Shown piece by piece: positions 25,745 to 35,200 of a stretch of 64,000 bases of DNA. Made by a program: the position numbers and the translations under genes. Within the stretch, counting starts at the first letter, position 1, and each line of letters starts with the position of its first letter. The stretch is from assembly GCF_000384395.1 (NCBI RefSeq), contig NZ_ARWE01000001.1, positions 868,001 to 932,000 on the forward strand. Direction: 5' to 3'. The notes under the pieces were generated by a model. The model did not search any database. It saw nothing but the letters and a program-made list of their open reading frames with translations, and was not told the origin of the DNA. This DNA comes from Geopsychrobacter electrodiphilus DSM 16401. GTDB lineage: Bacteria; Desulfobacterota; Desulfuromonadia; Desulfuromonadales; Geopsychrobacteraceae.

Positions 25745-28597
25745 TTAATCCTCCGTATTTAAATAGATCCGCACGCTGGTGATCGCGGCGAGTGAGCTGT
25801 TGTTGTTGGCGGTAATGGTGAGCTGCAGGCGCAGGTAACGCTGACCGCTGACATCGGCGGTCCATTCGCCTTCTGTGCCGGTGTAGCTGATGCCATCGGT
25901 CGATACCTCGAGCAGTGGGTCGAAGGTCAGGGTGCCGGCCAGGGTGGTGTACTTTATTTCGATGCGCGCGCTGGTGCCGGCGGGGAGCGGCTGGCCCAGG
26001 TCGAACAGTTCGCTGTAGACCGAGCCATCGGCGCTGGGTTGCAGGTAGATGGGGTATCCGGCGTCGATCTGCTCTTGCGGGCTGGACCAGGCGTTGGCAT
26101 CAAAGTGGCTGGCGATGGTCGCGGTCAGGTCGGCGGGCACCACGGCGGCCGGTGGTTCGATCACCGCGTTGGTGATGTTGCCCTCGATGGTGGCCCCCAG
26201 CACCTGCGGCGGGGTAATGCTCAGGCGCTTGGTGGCTTTGCTGGTCGCATCATAAACGATGAGGGTGCCAGCGCCTGCGAGGCCGGAGACATCCAGATTG
26301 ATCATGCCGCTGCCAAGGTCGGTGATGGTGCCGAAAGTGCTGGACCAAGTGAAGGGCGCCGTGCCACCCGAAACCACAAACAGGTTACTGGCGCCCCACA
26401 CCTTAACCGGGCCGCTCAGGTGGATATCCGAGGCAACCGCCCCCGGGCCGACCGCGCCGATCTGGCCGGTGTCGTACAGATCGAAGCTGATCGAATAGCT
26501 TGCCGGGTCGAAGCTGTTGCCCAACACCAAAAACTTGCGGCCCTGGGCGGTGTTGGGCCAGTTGGCGGCGACATCGGGCAGCAGCAGGTTATCGACCGTG
26601 ACCAGCTGGCCACACTGCACGCCCATAAGTGACAAAGGAATTTTGCTGGCAGACAGGCGCAATCTGGGCACCGCAAACCAGTCGTTCATGCGGCTGCCAA
26701 GTGCAGTCAGGGCAACTTCTGAGGCGTTCCACTTGTCCAGCCAGACCTTCTGCGCTTCGAGGTTCCAGTCGGTTTCGGCAGTCGGGTTGATGTCGACCAG
26801 AACCTTGTCATAGTCCTTTTCGCTGCTCGGATCGGTCACCCCAGCGGTCGGGCTGTAGTAGATCAGCTGGCGGGTATACAGGTCTTTCTGCCCACCATTA
26901 ATGGTGCCAAAGCTGACAATGTGGGCGTCCAGGTTGGCGACCTCGGTGGCGGTGGCATCGTAAACAACCGGCGTTAACTTGCCGTTGCGGTAGGGCACCA
27001 AAAACAGCCCGGCGGTGCAGCGCAGTTCATTAAGCAGACCGGTCGCCTCTTCGGGATTATTCAGGGCGCGGGTGACGTTCCAATCGGTGGTGGCATATGT
27101 GCCGTCGCGCAGGGCCTCAAAGGCGCTGCGGTCAAGCATGCGGTCGGGCACACCAACCAGATCGAACAGATCCAATATGATCTGGATAATGTTGATATTT
27201 GTCCAGGTGAGGGCAGTGATAGTACGGGTTCCGTCAGGATTAGGCACCGGCTCTTTGGGTACTTTTATTTTGTCGAACTGCTTAAACACGTCACGCAGCT
27301 TGACGGTGATGATCTGCTTGATCGGGTCAGCGGTGTAATCCTGCCAGGTGTAAACCCCTAGCGGCTCAAAATCACTAGAAGGAAGACCGGCGAAGCCCAT
27401 AGAGAGATAGACCAACTTGCCGCGCAGGTAGCCAGTTGCCAGCAGATCTGAGGTTTCCCTTGACCAGACCATTTTGACCGAGGCGTCACCTGTTGTCGCA
27501 GGCGACATCAACTCTATTTTGCTGCTGATCGAGCCAAACGGCTGGTTGGTCAAATAGGGCATGACACCAGCAAATGGCTGATCGATATGGCTGCCAAAAT
27601 ATTTGAACTGGCTGGCGGCGTCGTTGATGCGGATCTCGTTGATCTCACCCCGCGCGCCGTTGCTGGTCGTTATTTCAGCCGTGACGCGATAATACTGATA
27701 GCCCAGGCTGCCGATAGCCTGACCGTCACTGACAGCGCCCAGGTCAACAGTTGGTGGGTCACTGTTGCCACCTAAAATATTGTAAGTGATACTGGCCCCA
27801 TAAGGCTGGCGGTCATCGGCTTGGAAAATAGCGGGCGATCCCAGTACCACCCCAAGATCCAGGGTGGAGGTTGTCACGCTGGCAACAGCAGGCGTTTCAT
27901 CCGCAATCGCGACCACGGTGGATAAGAAGCCGGCAGTGTAGGTCCGTGAGAGCGCTGATATATAATCAAAACCCTCGCCGACAAAGGTCAGTAGTTCAAA
28001 CGACAGATACAAGGTTTCGCCAGCAGTAAACGGAGTATCTGACAGGTCGATCAGATCCAGCGCGATGTCGAGGCTAAAGATTGGATTACTAACAGGAACA
28101 TATGTATCACCACTGCCCGATGATGGTACTGCCCAGTCTTTAAAGTAGAACAGCCCGGAGAAAACCGCCGAGGTATAAACACTGGCACCACCAACAGACT
28201 TAGACAGGTTATAGCGCCAGGTGGCAGCATGCGGATCACTGGAGATCCCGCCAGGGCCTTCGACTGTTGGCCACACAACTCCCAGCACACCGCTGATATT
28301 GATCGTGTTGGCAAAGCGGGATTCGCTCAGCGTATCGGCTAACGCCGGGTAAAATGGATGGCTCGCATCGGCATAAGTAAACACTACACTCCCCGCCGGT
28401 GTCAGCGCACAGCTCAAGCGTGCCACCGCTTCGCCGCTGATAACCGCAGTGTCGATGTTGGTCAAATCGACCGATCCCGCCCACTGCGAACCGGTGCCAT
28501 AGGTCGCATAGATAGCATCAATAGACTCCACCGCCATTAAGGCGACGGGGTTTCTGTTGCCAGCCTTGGCGGCGGCTAAAAAGGCGGCGGATGGCAT
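25745..28597 (-). CDS. Phage tail hub / tip protein
   Basis: This 950-residue protein is encoded between the tape-measure side and the fibre. An internal region (about residues 350-690) has the features of tail-hub proteins (gp27/J-like): KLVYLSMGF, LGVYTWQDYTADPIKQIITVKLRDVFKQ and the following WNVTRALNNPEEATGLLNELR. The C-terminal part is built of beta-sandwich modules, the last with the carbohydrate-binding or discoidin-like look seen in receptor-binding tips. The ATG overlaps the previous stop (TAATG), so it is translationally coupled. The exact family cannot be named from motifs alone; tail tip is inferred from order and size. Confidence 0.6.
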   Translation of the reverse strand: MPSAAFLAAAKAGNRNPVALMAVESIDAIYATYGTGSQWAGSVDLTNIDTAVISGEAVARLSCALTPAGSVVFTYADASHPFYPALADTLSESRFANTINISGVLGVVWPTVEGPGGISSDPHAATWRYNLSKSVGGASVYTSAVFSGLFYFKDWAVPSSGSGDTYVPVSNPIFSLDIALDLIDLSDTPFTAGETLYLSFELLTFVGEGFDYISALSRTYTAGFLSTVVAIADETPAVASVTTSTLDLGVVLGSPAIFQADDRQPYGASITYNILGGNSDPPTVDLGAVSDGQAIGSLGYQYYRVTAEITTSNGARGEINEIRINDAASQFKYFGSHIDQPFAGVMPYLTNQPFGSISSKIELMSPATTGDASVKMVWSRETSDLLATGYLRGKLVYLSMGFAGLPSSDFEPLGVYTWQDYTADPIKQIITVKLRDVFKQFDKIKVPKEPVPNPDGTRTITALTWTNINIIQIILDLFDLVGVPDRMLDRSAFEALRDGTYATTDWNVTRALNNPEEATGLLNELRCTAGLFLVPYRNGKLTPVVYDATATEVANLDAHIVSFGTINGGQKDLYTRQLIYYSPTAGVTDPSSEKDYDKVLVDINPTAETDWNLEAQKVWLDKWNASEVALTALGSRMNDWFAVPRLRLSASKIPLSLMGVQCGQLVTVDNLLLPDVAANWPNTAQGRKFLVLGNSFDPASYSISFDLYDTGQIGAVGPGAVASDIHLSGPVKVWGASNLFVVSGGTAPFTWSSTFGTITDLGSGMINLDVSGLAGAGTLIVYDATSKATKRLSITPPQVLGATIEGNITNAVIEPPAAVVPADLTATIASHFDANAWSSPQEQIDAGYPIYLQPSADGSVYSELFDLGQPLPAGTSARIEIKYTTLAGTLTFDPLLEVSTDGISYTGTEGEWTADVSGQRYLRLQLTITANNNSSLAAITSVRIYLNTED

Positions 28598-29352
28598 TAG
28601 ACCCCCCGCGTGATCATGGTGACCGTCGGGACTTCGCGCAGACCCTTATCTGCCCGCAGCGGCGCGCTGAATTGCCCACTATCCGACCAGCCAAAATAAA
28701 CCTCGGTGGTGCTGATATCCGGTACAAAAAAGTACGGCGCCCGGGTCTTCTGGCAGGCGTTGGCCCAGCGTTGAATCTGGTCATAGGTCTCTTGCACCAC
28801 CTGACCAAAGATTAACTGCAGGTGGCGCATGCTGCGCTGCTGCACGGCGCCCAGACATAGCCCACCGGGGCTCATTGTGATGTCACCCGAGTCCGAAACA
28901 TTATCCGGATCGAAATCATCGTCCAACCAATCGAGTGCCGCAGACAGTTCAAGGCTGATAAATGACACGCGAAAGGCTGAGGAAAAGAACGAGAAGGTCA
29001 GGCGCAGATAACGCCAGGACCGCGAGCTTAAAGGAGACCAGGCGGCGTTCACCGCGCTGACCAGCAGCTGCGCATCGAGCAGAGTCTCGCTGGTGGTCCA
29101 GTTGTCGTTACTGCCCTCAAGGGTTAACACCACGCCATCAAGCCCCTGTCCGACCAGCGCCAGGTGATCAATAATGCGCACCTCGGCCAGATCGATGCTC
29201 AACACTTTTGACCCGCTGATATTCGCCGGACGCCAAAAGTGCGCCTCGTTAAAGTTGAGCACATCAGCCGGATCGGTCCCGGCATAGCTATCAGTCGCGG
29301 TTACGGCTGCGGCAGGGTTATAGCTGGAAAATAAGAGCGCTGGTTTATCCAT
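28597..29352 (-). CDS. Tail-associated protein with discoidin-like domain
   Basis: The 251-residue product follows the tape measure by 4 bp and overlaps the hub gene by 1 bp. Residues of about 30-130 (FWRPANISGSKVLSIDL, LEGSNDNWTTSETLLD, WRYLRLTFSF) look like an F5/8-type (discoidin) beta-sandwich. The remaining half includes QRWANACQKTRAPYFFVPD. It occupies the place of distal tail/minor tail proteins. I do not recognise a named family. It probably contributes to tail-tip assembly or receptor contact. Confidence 0.5.
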   Translation of the reverse strand: MDKPALLFSSYNPAAAVTATDSYAGTDPADVLNFNEAHFWRPANISGSKVLSIDLAEVRIIDHLALVGQGLDGVVLTLEGSNDNWTTSETLLDAQLLVSAVNAAWSPLSSRSWRYLRLTFSFFSSAFRVSFISLELSAALDWLDDDFDPDNVSDSGDITMSPGGLCLGAVQQRSMRHLQLIFGQVVQETYDQIQRWANACQKTRAPYFFVPDISTTEVYFGWSDSGQFSAPLRADKGLREVPTVTMITRGV

Positions 29353-29356
29353 CTAG

Positions 29357-31321
29357 TTAACTCCGGTTCACAGTAAAGCCGAAATCGATTCCACGCGATT
29401 GCGCCAGATCACGGATGATCGGGGCCATGGTGGTTTCGGTCCAGCGCTCATAATCAACAATGTCACCATGAACATTAACCGTGACGACCATGGCCTGTGA
29501 TGCTTGGCTGTTGCCATTTGGTTGCGTCACAACAGGGTTGGAAGGTGTTCCACCGCCATAATTTCCGCCTCCTCCACCGCTGGTAGCTGCCTGCGCGAGG
29601 CCGGTCAATCCAACCAGCCCCATACGCGTATAGCCTGCCGTTTCAATCGCGACAGATAACGCAGCTCCGGCGATAGGACCAAGGCCCAAAGGTGGCGGAG
29701 CTAATGCCGCAGCGGCTGCCTCTTGCGTATTAATGAAAATATTTGCCATGGCGACGCCCTTGGTTAAAATCAACGCCGCCAATGCTGCCGCCTTGCTGTT
29801 CCCGGCGATTATCGTCGCGATGTTCGCCAGACCTGCCGCCAGTTCGAGCCGGGAGTTTAATATTATCGTCGCGGTTTGCTGCTCAGACGCGAGTTTTTCT
29901 GCCGCCTCTTGTTCGCGTAAATCCTTGGCCCATTGATAATGCGCATAATCCTGTTCGGTGCGAGAGGTGTAATACTCCGTGCGCAAATCAAGCATCTGCT
30001 GGTTTGCGTCCATCTCGGCGCGTTCGGTATCGGTGAGGTATTGCAGGTGTTGGTTATAGGCCTCGAGCATGGCATCGGCCTGACCGTCTTGCTGGTTGGT
30101 ATATGGGTTTGCGTTTCCTCCAAAATCTTGTTTTTTGGGCTGTTCTGGACGGGCAGGGATTTTGATGTGCTCACCAGCCATGTCGCGGTTTTGATACTTT
30201 TCAAGGAGGGAGACCATGCCCAGCATCCCCCATAATCCGGGCATGGAATTGGCCACACTCTTTAAGCTATTGGCGAGCATTTCACCAGCACCAGATTCTG
30301 TTAAGAAAGAATCCAGATCTTTAAATGCTGTCGTCATAGCGATCAGCACACGGGTTGTTTCGGAAAGAGATCCGGCTGCCAGGTCGCTATTTCCGACCAT
30401 GGCAAAAAAGGTGCTGCTGGTATCGGACGCCGCTGCGCTTAACGCCTGCATTTTTTCGGATGAAGATTCTGTTTCAACTCCAACCCGGTGAATAATTTCC
30501 TGACCCTTAATTATCGCCTCCTGGAGAAAGGCTTCTTTTTGCTCATTGGAGGTCAGTTGATCAGCTGTCTTGCCCAGGGTTTTTGCATATCGTTCATTCG
30601 CATCGCCAACTTTTACAATAATCCCGAGGTTATCCAGGATTTTTGGCGAAACGCGGGCCACAGCCAGAGAGATATCCTCAAAGCTTTTTGCCACTGATTG
30701 CCCGGTGATCCGACTGGACACCCGGGCAATCTCCATCAGTTCACTCAATTTCTCGGCAGGAATACCAAGGGTCATCGCAGTGCCAGCTTTTTGCACCATG
30801 GTTGCCGTATCAACCGTGCCAGCAGAGACCCGCTTTAAGTCTGCCAAAATCTGATCGCCCAGGTGGCCACTACTTGCAGCCAAACTGGTAAACGCCTTTT
30901 CAGCCTGATCGGCCTTTGCCGCCTCGTTGAGACTGCCCCATGCCTGCGAGGCAAGCCGGTTGGCAATAACAATCGCGGCCGTTACCCCGAGCCAATGTTG
31001 CTTAAAGCTGTCAAGTGCTGAGGTGCGCTCACCAAACATCTGCCGGTCAATATCCGACATCGCTTTGGCCTTGGCCTGCTCAACCCTTACCAGCTCGTGA
31101 CCGGTGACCGTGCCCGATGAGAGGATGCGCTTATACGATGATTCGATGTTCTGCCGCTGCTGGAGCATCGAATAGGATGAGCGGATCCCGAGGGTCTGAA
31201 AATCTCCCGATAGACGATCGGTGACCGTGGTCCCGGTGCGCTGTAACCGCTTGAGATCGGCTTCGGCCTTTGCGGTTTCAGCCGAGATAATCACCTTCGC
31301 TTGTTTGACCTCGGTCGACAT
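29357..31321 (-). CDS. Tail tape-measure protein
   Basis: This 654-residue protein lies directly after the frameshifted chaperone genes, the canonical place of the tape measure. The N-terminal 110 residues are alpha-helical and charged. A long Ala/Ser-rich helical stretch follows (SGTVDTATMVQKAGTAMTL, AKSFEDISLAVARVSPKILD), and hydrophobic Ala/Gly-rich segments near residues 495-580 could insert in the host membrane. It sets tail length and helps DNA ejection. At 654 residues the tail would be about 100 nm by the usual 1.5 angstrom per residue rule. Confidence 0.75.
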   Translation of the reverse strand: MSTEVKQAKVIISAETAKAEADLKRLQRTGTTVTDRLSGDFQTLGIRSSYSMLQQRQNIESSYKRILSSGTVTGHELVRVEQAKAKAMSDIDRQMFGERTSALDSFKQHWLGVTAAIVIANRLASQAWGSLNEAAKADQAEKAFTSLAASSGHLGDQILADLKRVSAGTVDTATMVQKAGTAMTLGIPAEKLSELMEIARVSSRITGQSVAKSFEDISLAVARVSPKILDNLGIIVKVGDANERYAKTLGKTADQLTSNEQKEAFLQEAIIKGQEIIHRVGVETESSSEKMQALSAAASDTSSTFFAMVGNSDLAAGSLSETTRVLIAMTTAFKDLDSFLTESGAGEMLANSLKSVANSMPGLWGMLGMVSLLEKYQNRDMAGEHIKIPARPEQPKKQDFGGNANPYTNQQDGQADAMLEAYNQHLQYLTDTERAEMDANQQMLDLRTEYYTSRTEQDYAHYQWAKDLREQEAAEKLASEQQTATIILNSRLELAAGLANIATIIAGNSKAAALAALILTKGVAMANIFINTQEAAAAALAPPPLGLGPIAGAALSVAIETAGYTRMGLVGLTGLAQAATSGGGGGNYGGGTPSNPVVTQPNGNSQASQAMVVTVNVHGDIVDYERWTETTMAPIIRDLAQSRGIDFGFTVNRS

Positions 31322-31323
31322 GC

Positions 31324-32138
31324 TCAGATCTTTCCTTTCGGCTTGGCAACGTCTTTTCTCAGCGCGCTGAACCAGTTGCTGTTGCGTTCTGACCTGAGCA
31401 TTTTTGCCGCCTGTCGAAACCAGGTCGGCTGCTCAAGTAGTGACCCCGGAAAGGGTAAAATTCTGACCCCGCCGGTGTCGTCGGTACAACTAATGACCAG
31501 GTCGACAATCTCCCAGGTTGCTCGGGTGATCAGGGATTCAGGGCACTCGTACATCTTGAGATCGTCAATCTTTTCAACCGGGCACAGGGTGGTCGGTACG
31601 GTCAACCATTCCCGCTGTCCCTGCAAAATAACTTCACGCAGCTTGTGCCGATTATGACAATTAAGGCGGTCGCGCTTTTTATCGTCGCAACCCTGACAGC
31701 TTGTCTCATTGCCGGGCTTCAGGCTTCTCTTGAGAGAGAGCCTTATCCCGGCAAGTAGTTTTTTCTTTCGGCCCTGGTCAGCTCGCCCGTGCTGAGGATC
31801 GCCTTGGAAACCCAGTCGCTGATCTCGGGTGGGCCCTGCTCGTACAGCTCATCAAAGGTTAGATCTCGACCGTCATCGTTAACCCCCTCGATAACCAGGC
31901 CCCGGCAATACCCGAAATGATCGTTGATGAACTTCTTCAACAGGCGGTCCATTTCGAGCTGAGCCTTGTCGATGGCATAGGTCGATACGGCCATCTGCCG
32001 CTCACGGTTGAGGGCATCTTGCTCGGGGCTGGTCGCGACCTTGAGCCCGATCACAACCTGGTCTGATTCAGGAGCCACCCGGTTATTCATGAACGGGGGC
32101 AGCGTTTCAAAGATATGTCCCTTGGCTGGTACACGCAT
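31324..32138 (-). CDS. Tail assembly chaperone G-T fusion made by -1 frameshift
   Basis: The frame of 31743-32138 can shift by -1 at 31764-31758 into an open frame that continues to a TGA at 31324-31326. The product joins about 127 residues of the G-like protein to 144 residues of a T-like domain. The extension has a Cys-rich segment (SCQGCDDKKRDRLNC) and ends 2 bp before the tape-measure ATG. In lambda and most siphophages the same arrangement makes gpG and gpGT, both needed to assemble the tape measure and tail. The coding frame is open over the whole overlap (31743-31627) although it lacks its own ATG, which supports the fusion. Confidence 0.8.
31743..32138 (-). CDS. Tail assembly chaperone (gpG-like)
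   Basis: The 131-residue unshifted product is acidic and helical (QLEMDRLLKKFINDHFG, DLTFDELYEQGPPEISDW). It starts in a TGATG overlap with the major tail protein stop, and it ends a few codons after the slippery sequence. By position between tail tube and tape measure it is the gpG equivalent, which coats the tape measure during tail assembly. Sequence similarity to lambda gpG itself is not evident, as is normal for these proteins. Confidence 0.75.
   Translation of the reverse strand: MRVPAKGHIFETLPPFMNNRVAPESDQVVIGLKVATSPEQDALNRERQMAVSTYAIDKAQLEMDRLLKKFINDHFGYCRGLVIEGVNDDGRDLTFDELYEQGPPEISDWVSKAILSTGELTRAERKNYLPG
31758..31764 (-). promoter_or_regulatory. Programmed -1 frameshift slippery sequence A AAA AAC
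   Basis: On the minus strand the heptamer AAAAAAC is positioned in the zero frame as AGA AAA AAC, the ideal X XXY YYZ form. It lies five codons before the zero-frame stop, exactly where the -1 frame becomes needed. Confidence 0.85.
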
Positions 32139-33226
32139 CAGTAGGTTGCCTCCGCATCAACAGTGTAAAATCCGACAGCGTATTTGGTGGTGTCGGAGTA
32201 AAGGCTTGAGTATTCCAGCGTCGTGCGCGGGCTCTTGCCTTCGGTGGAAAATTCTTCAGCAGCCGGGCCCAGGTACAGCGCCGACAGATCGATCATGTAC
32301 TGGTAGGTCTGGGTGGTTGACCCGCAAACCTCGCCATTATCCAGCACAACCAGCAGGCTGTTTTGACGCACACCGCTGATCAGTGCATCAACTTCATCAC
32401 GGCTGCTGAACCCGGTTGACGGGTCTTCGAGGTCAAGAGGACAGGAGACCTTGACCGCCAGCTGTGATTCTTTGGTGGTTTTGGTCGGCGCATTGATACC
32501 GTTGGCGACGGTTTTGTCTGAACGGCCCAGATCAATATCGATGCTGCAGCTGTCAGGAACAAAAGCGACCATGGTATTTGGATCAAGGGCGGTGAAGTCA
32601 GGAGCAACCCCGGTTCGGCCGATGCCAGATCCGATATAAAAGAGCGACTCGGAAAAAACAAACGGCGAAGGCAACGCCGAGAAATCAGGCACCGCACCAG
32701 CGGCTGCTGGAGCAGAAAGGCAAGGGCCAGGACCTGCGAGGGAAATTGTCATTTTCCATTCTTGCGAGCCTTCGCCAGCTACTGACACCTTGGTGATCCG
32801 TCCACCATAATAGGTGCGCTGCTTGGTGCCGCCGGCGCCGTCATCATAATGAACCTTGATAGCCAGCGCCTTGTCTCCAAGAGTCAGGCCGGTACCGAAT
32901 GGCTGATTCTCGGGGTAGAGCATGCCACCGAAGGCGCTGGTATCAACGGCACTGCGGGTTGTCGTTTTACCTAAGGCATGCTTCAGCAGCAAGCCGACCG
33001 CCTGGATCGGGCGCAGGTAAAACTCAAGGTCATGGGTCCATTGGCTGCTGGTGCGCCGCACCGAGAGGTTACCCTGTCCAGAATCACCGCCTCGGTATTC
33101 GGGACGGGGTTCATCGGTTGGATTAAACTTTGGCTTCAGTACGTTTGCCGGCAGAGGGTAAAAGACCTCATCACCGACCAGCGTTGTTCTGGCGACTTGT
33201 TCGCCGATCTCTACCCATTGATTCAT
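32138..33226 (-). CDS. Major tail (tube) protein
   Basis: The 362-residue protein precedes the chaperone genes and follows the tail terminator, the usual slot of the tail-tube subunit. It is beta-rich: WTHDLEFYLRPIQAVGLLLKHALG, a Gly-rich mid region with YGGRITKVSVAG, and a C-terminal domain repeating the fold (SCSIDIDLG, SQLAVKVSCPLD, DNGEVCGSTTQTYQYMI). The length suggests a tube domain plus an added surface domain. It is coupled to gpG by a TGATG overlap. Confidence 0.7.
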   Translation of the reverse strand: MNQWVEIGEQVARTTLVGDEVFYPLPANVLKPKFNPTDEPRPEYRGGDSGQGNLSVRRTSSQWTHDLEFYLRPIQAVGLLLKHALGKTTTRSAVDTSAFGGMLYPENQPFGTGLTLGDKALAIKVHYDDGAGGTKQRTYYGGRITKVSVAGEGSQEWKMTISLAGPGPCLSAPAAAGAVPDFSALPSPFVFSESLFYIGSGIGRTGVAPDFTALDPNTMVAFVPDSCSIDIDLGRSDKTVANGINAPTKTTKESQLAVKVSCPLDLEDPSTGFSSRDEVDALISGVRQNSLLVVLDNGEVCGSTTQTYQYMIDLSALYLGPAAEEFSTEGKSPRTTLEYSSLYSDTTKYAVGFYTVDAEATY

Positions 33227-33238
33227 GATGTGTCTCCT

Positions 33239-33670
33239 TTAAACGGTCGACTCGGTGAAAGTGACGTTGATGGTGATGCTCTGCCAGGCTTCTTTTTTTT
33301 CGGCCTGGTCGAATTCGTGGCCGCTGTAATCGTAGGTGCAAAATCTGGCTAACCCACCCAGACGGGGATCAGCACGAAAAGCGTTTTCAATTTCGCGGAT
33401 GGCGTTATGCACGACCGTATCCGCGTTGGTTCCCTTGGCAACAACCATCGCCACCACCGGCAGCTCACGACGCAGAAGACCAAACTCTGATCCTGACGGG
33501 TTGGACTTGCTGCCGTGGTTAACAAACACCACGAGGGTTTCACTTCCCGCGAGCGGAGTGCGCCGGTACAGGCCGACCGCGCTTGACAGGTCACTGGTGT
33601 ACCCGTTGGCCGGTTTGACCGTGCGGAGACGGGCGACAACAGCGTCGGCGATTTGGGAGACGGTTGACAT
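33239..33670 (-). CDS. Tail terminator / minor tail protein
   Basis: The 143-residue protein begins MSTVSQIADAVVARLRTV, and contains LAGSETLVVFVNHGSKS, REIENAFRADPRLGGLA and a C-terminal strand SITINVTFTES. The pattern of an N-terminal helix, central beta strands and a final strand of the type IxVTF fits tail-terminator (gpU-like) proteins that cap the tube. Its place between the lysis/connector genes and the tube gene supports this. No catalytic motif is present. Confidence 0.6.
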   Translation of the reverse strand: MSTVSQIADAVVARLRTVKPANGYTSDLSSAVGLYRRTPLAGSETLVVFVNHGSKSNPSGSEFGLLRRELPVVAMVVAKGTNADTVVHNAIREIENAFRADPRLGGLARFCTYDYSGHEFDQAEKKEAWQSITINVTFTESTV

Positions 33671-33673
33671 TCG

Positions 33674-34243
33674 TTATCCCTTGACCATCTTGGCGTCTTT
33701 TTCTTTACTGCCCCGACTACTGCCAAACTCGAACTGATGAGCATCGCGAAGACCGTTGGCAAACTGCTGAGTTAGCATGCCAAGCGGCCCATTGATTGCC
33801 ATGATGATCGGGTTGGCCTGTCCATTCGCACCGCCATGAACCCCCAGCCAGGTGATATAAAGCATCGCTCCAAGACAGGCGAGCAGGCCAACAACATCAC
33901 CGACGATCATCAGATCAGCACGCTTGTTTTGATATCCGGAAGCGCGCATCTTTTCATCACGCTCCCGCGCATCCTGCCGATCTCCCAGATAGGCCTTGTC
34001 CAGTTCGGCGCTGATTTGAGCGAGTTCTGTCTGATGTTGCATTTGGGCTTTCTGGATCGCTACCCATTGTTCTGGGCTGGCACCCTTGACAGCATCGAGC
34101 ATAGCCTGAGGATCGTTGGGATCGGTGCCGAAGATGCTGCTGATCAATGACGCAGCCAGGCCACCACTACCCGGAACAATCGCACCGGCTAAGATCGGCG
34201 CGCCCTTTTTAACGACTTCCTTGAGAGTTCCCCAAATATCCAT
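33674..34243 (-). CDS. Holin-like membrane protein
   Basis: The 189-residue product has a Gly/Ala-rich amphipathic start (VVPGSGGLAASLISSIFG), a charged middle (ELAQISAELDKAYLGDRQDARERDE) and hydrophobic helices at about 115-155. The motif YLGDRQDARERD followed by membrane segments is typical of phage and gene-transfer-agent 3TM-type holins. It is followed directly by a lytic transglycosylase gene (4 bp upstream in the transcript), forming a lysis cassette placed unusually between head-tail connector and tail terminator genes. Confidence 0.6.
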   Translation of the reverse strand: MDIWGTLKEVVKKGAPILAGAIVPGSGGLAASLISSIFGTDPNDPQAMLDAVKGASPEQWVAIQKAQMQHQTELAQISAELDKAYLGDRQDARERDEKMRASGYQNKRADLMIVGDVVGLLACLGAMLYITWLGVHGGANGQANPIIMAINGPLGMLTQQFANGLRDAHQFEFGSSRGSKEKDAKMVKG

Positions 34244-34247
34244 AAAT

Positions 34248-34877
34248 TCAACTCCAAGCCGGATGACGCCGCTGCACGCCTGCCTCGGTCAAATAAACCG
34301 AAAAGCGCGCCTCGATGCGGTGAACATAGTCGATCATCTGCCGGTAGTCGGGGCGCTGGCCGTTGACCACACAGGCGGAATCTTTCAGGCGACTGCTGGC
34401 CTGCTGCCACATCTGCCACCAGCCGGGGATATGCCCGCCGCGCTGCCAATCTTTAAACGCGACCGGCAGACCTTCGGCGGCGCGGGCGATCTCGAGCGCT
34501 TTATTGATATAGCCACGTCCGCCGTTGTAGCTGGCCAGGGCGAAGCGCAGGCGCTCTTTATATTCGGGAATCTCCGACAGGTGCCGGTATTGAATCGCCA
34601 GATACTGCACCCCGCCGCGAATGTTCTGCACCGGATCAAAGCAATCGCTCACGCCCATCTCAAGCGCGGTGCCTGGCATTAACTGCATAAGACCTTTGGC
34701 CCCGGAGGGGGAGATCGCCAACGGATCGAACCGGCTCTCTTGCCAGATCTGCGCGCGCAGCCACAACGGGCCGAACTCGGTCAGATCTCGCACCAACTCC
34801 GGAAAGTAGTGCTCAACCATATCGGCGATGATCAGGTCGAAGCGGGTATCCGGATTGATGACTTCAGCGGTGTTCAT
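34248..34877 (-). CDS. Lytic transglycosylase endolysin (SLT domain)
   Basis: The start is set at the ATG at 34877; a TTG eight codons further upstream would only extend into the preceding gene. The 209-residue protein contains the Slt fold: QIWQESRFDPLAISPSGAKG (catalytic Glu in QES), GLMQLMPGTA, VQYLAIQYRHLSE and ALASYNGGRG. It cleaves peptidoglycan glycan strands and should be the endolysin or a virion muralytic enzyme. No signal peptide is present, so release would depend on the neighbouring holin-like protein. Confidence 0.8.
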   Translation of the reverse strand: MNTAEVINPDTRFDLIIADMVEHYFPELVRDLTEFGPLWLRAQIWQESRFDPLAISPSGAKGLMQLMPGTALEMGVSDCFDPVQNIRGGVQYLAIQYRHLSEIPEYKERLRFALASYNGGRGYINKALEIARAAEGLPVAFKDWQRGGHIPGWWQMWQQASSRLKDSACVVNGQRPDYRQMIDYVHRIEARFSVYLTEAGVQRRHPAWS

Positions 34878-35199
34878 CTTTTTTACCGATCTCCATACCA
34901 AGCAGTTCTTCTATTGATTCAGTTGGAGCTCCGCTATGCAGTAACTGCTTTATATAGGCGCTATAAAGTTTACTGATGTCAGAGCGCACAAGCCGCAGCA
35001 TCTTTACTAAATCTTCATCCTTAACAGCCCGACCAGCCTTACACTCAGCACAGCGGGTCAGACAGTCATCAACCGTGACGTACTTGATCTCCGACCTTTG
35101 CAGTGCCTTGCGAGTTTTCCACGACAACACATCGCGACCGATCTGGATAACCGCCCAAACTAAAATGGCATAGGTCATTTGTTCCAGGTTTGGTTGCAT
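34864..35199 (-). CDS. Small phage membrane protein in the lysis cassette
   Basis: The ATG at 35199 (GAGGAG upstream) gives 111 residues. One hydrophobic helix lies near the start (MTYAILVWAVIQIG), followed by a basic segment, a CLTRCAEC cluster and a helical C-terminus. The gene overlaps the transglycosylase gene by 14 bp. A spanin-like or holin/antiholin role is possible because it sits in the lysis cassette, but no family is recognised. Confidence 0.5.
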   Translation of the reverse strand: MQPNLEQMTYAILVWAVIQIGRDVLSWKTRKALQRSEIKYVTVDDCLTRCAECKAGRAVKDEDLVKMLRLVRSDISKLYSAYIKQLLHSGAPTESIEELLGMEIGKKDEHR

Positions 35200-35200
35200 C

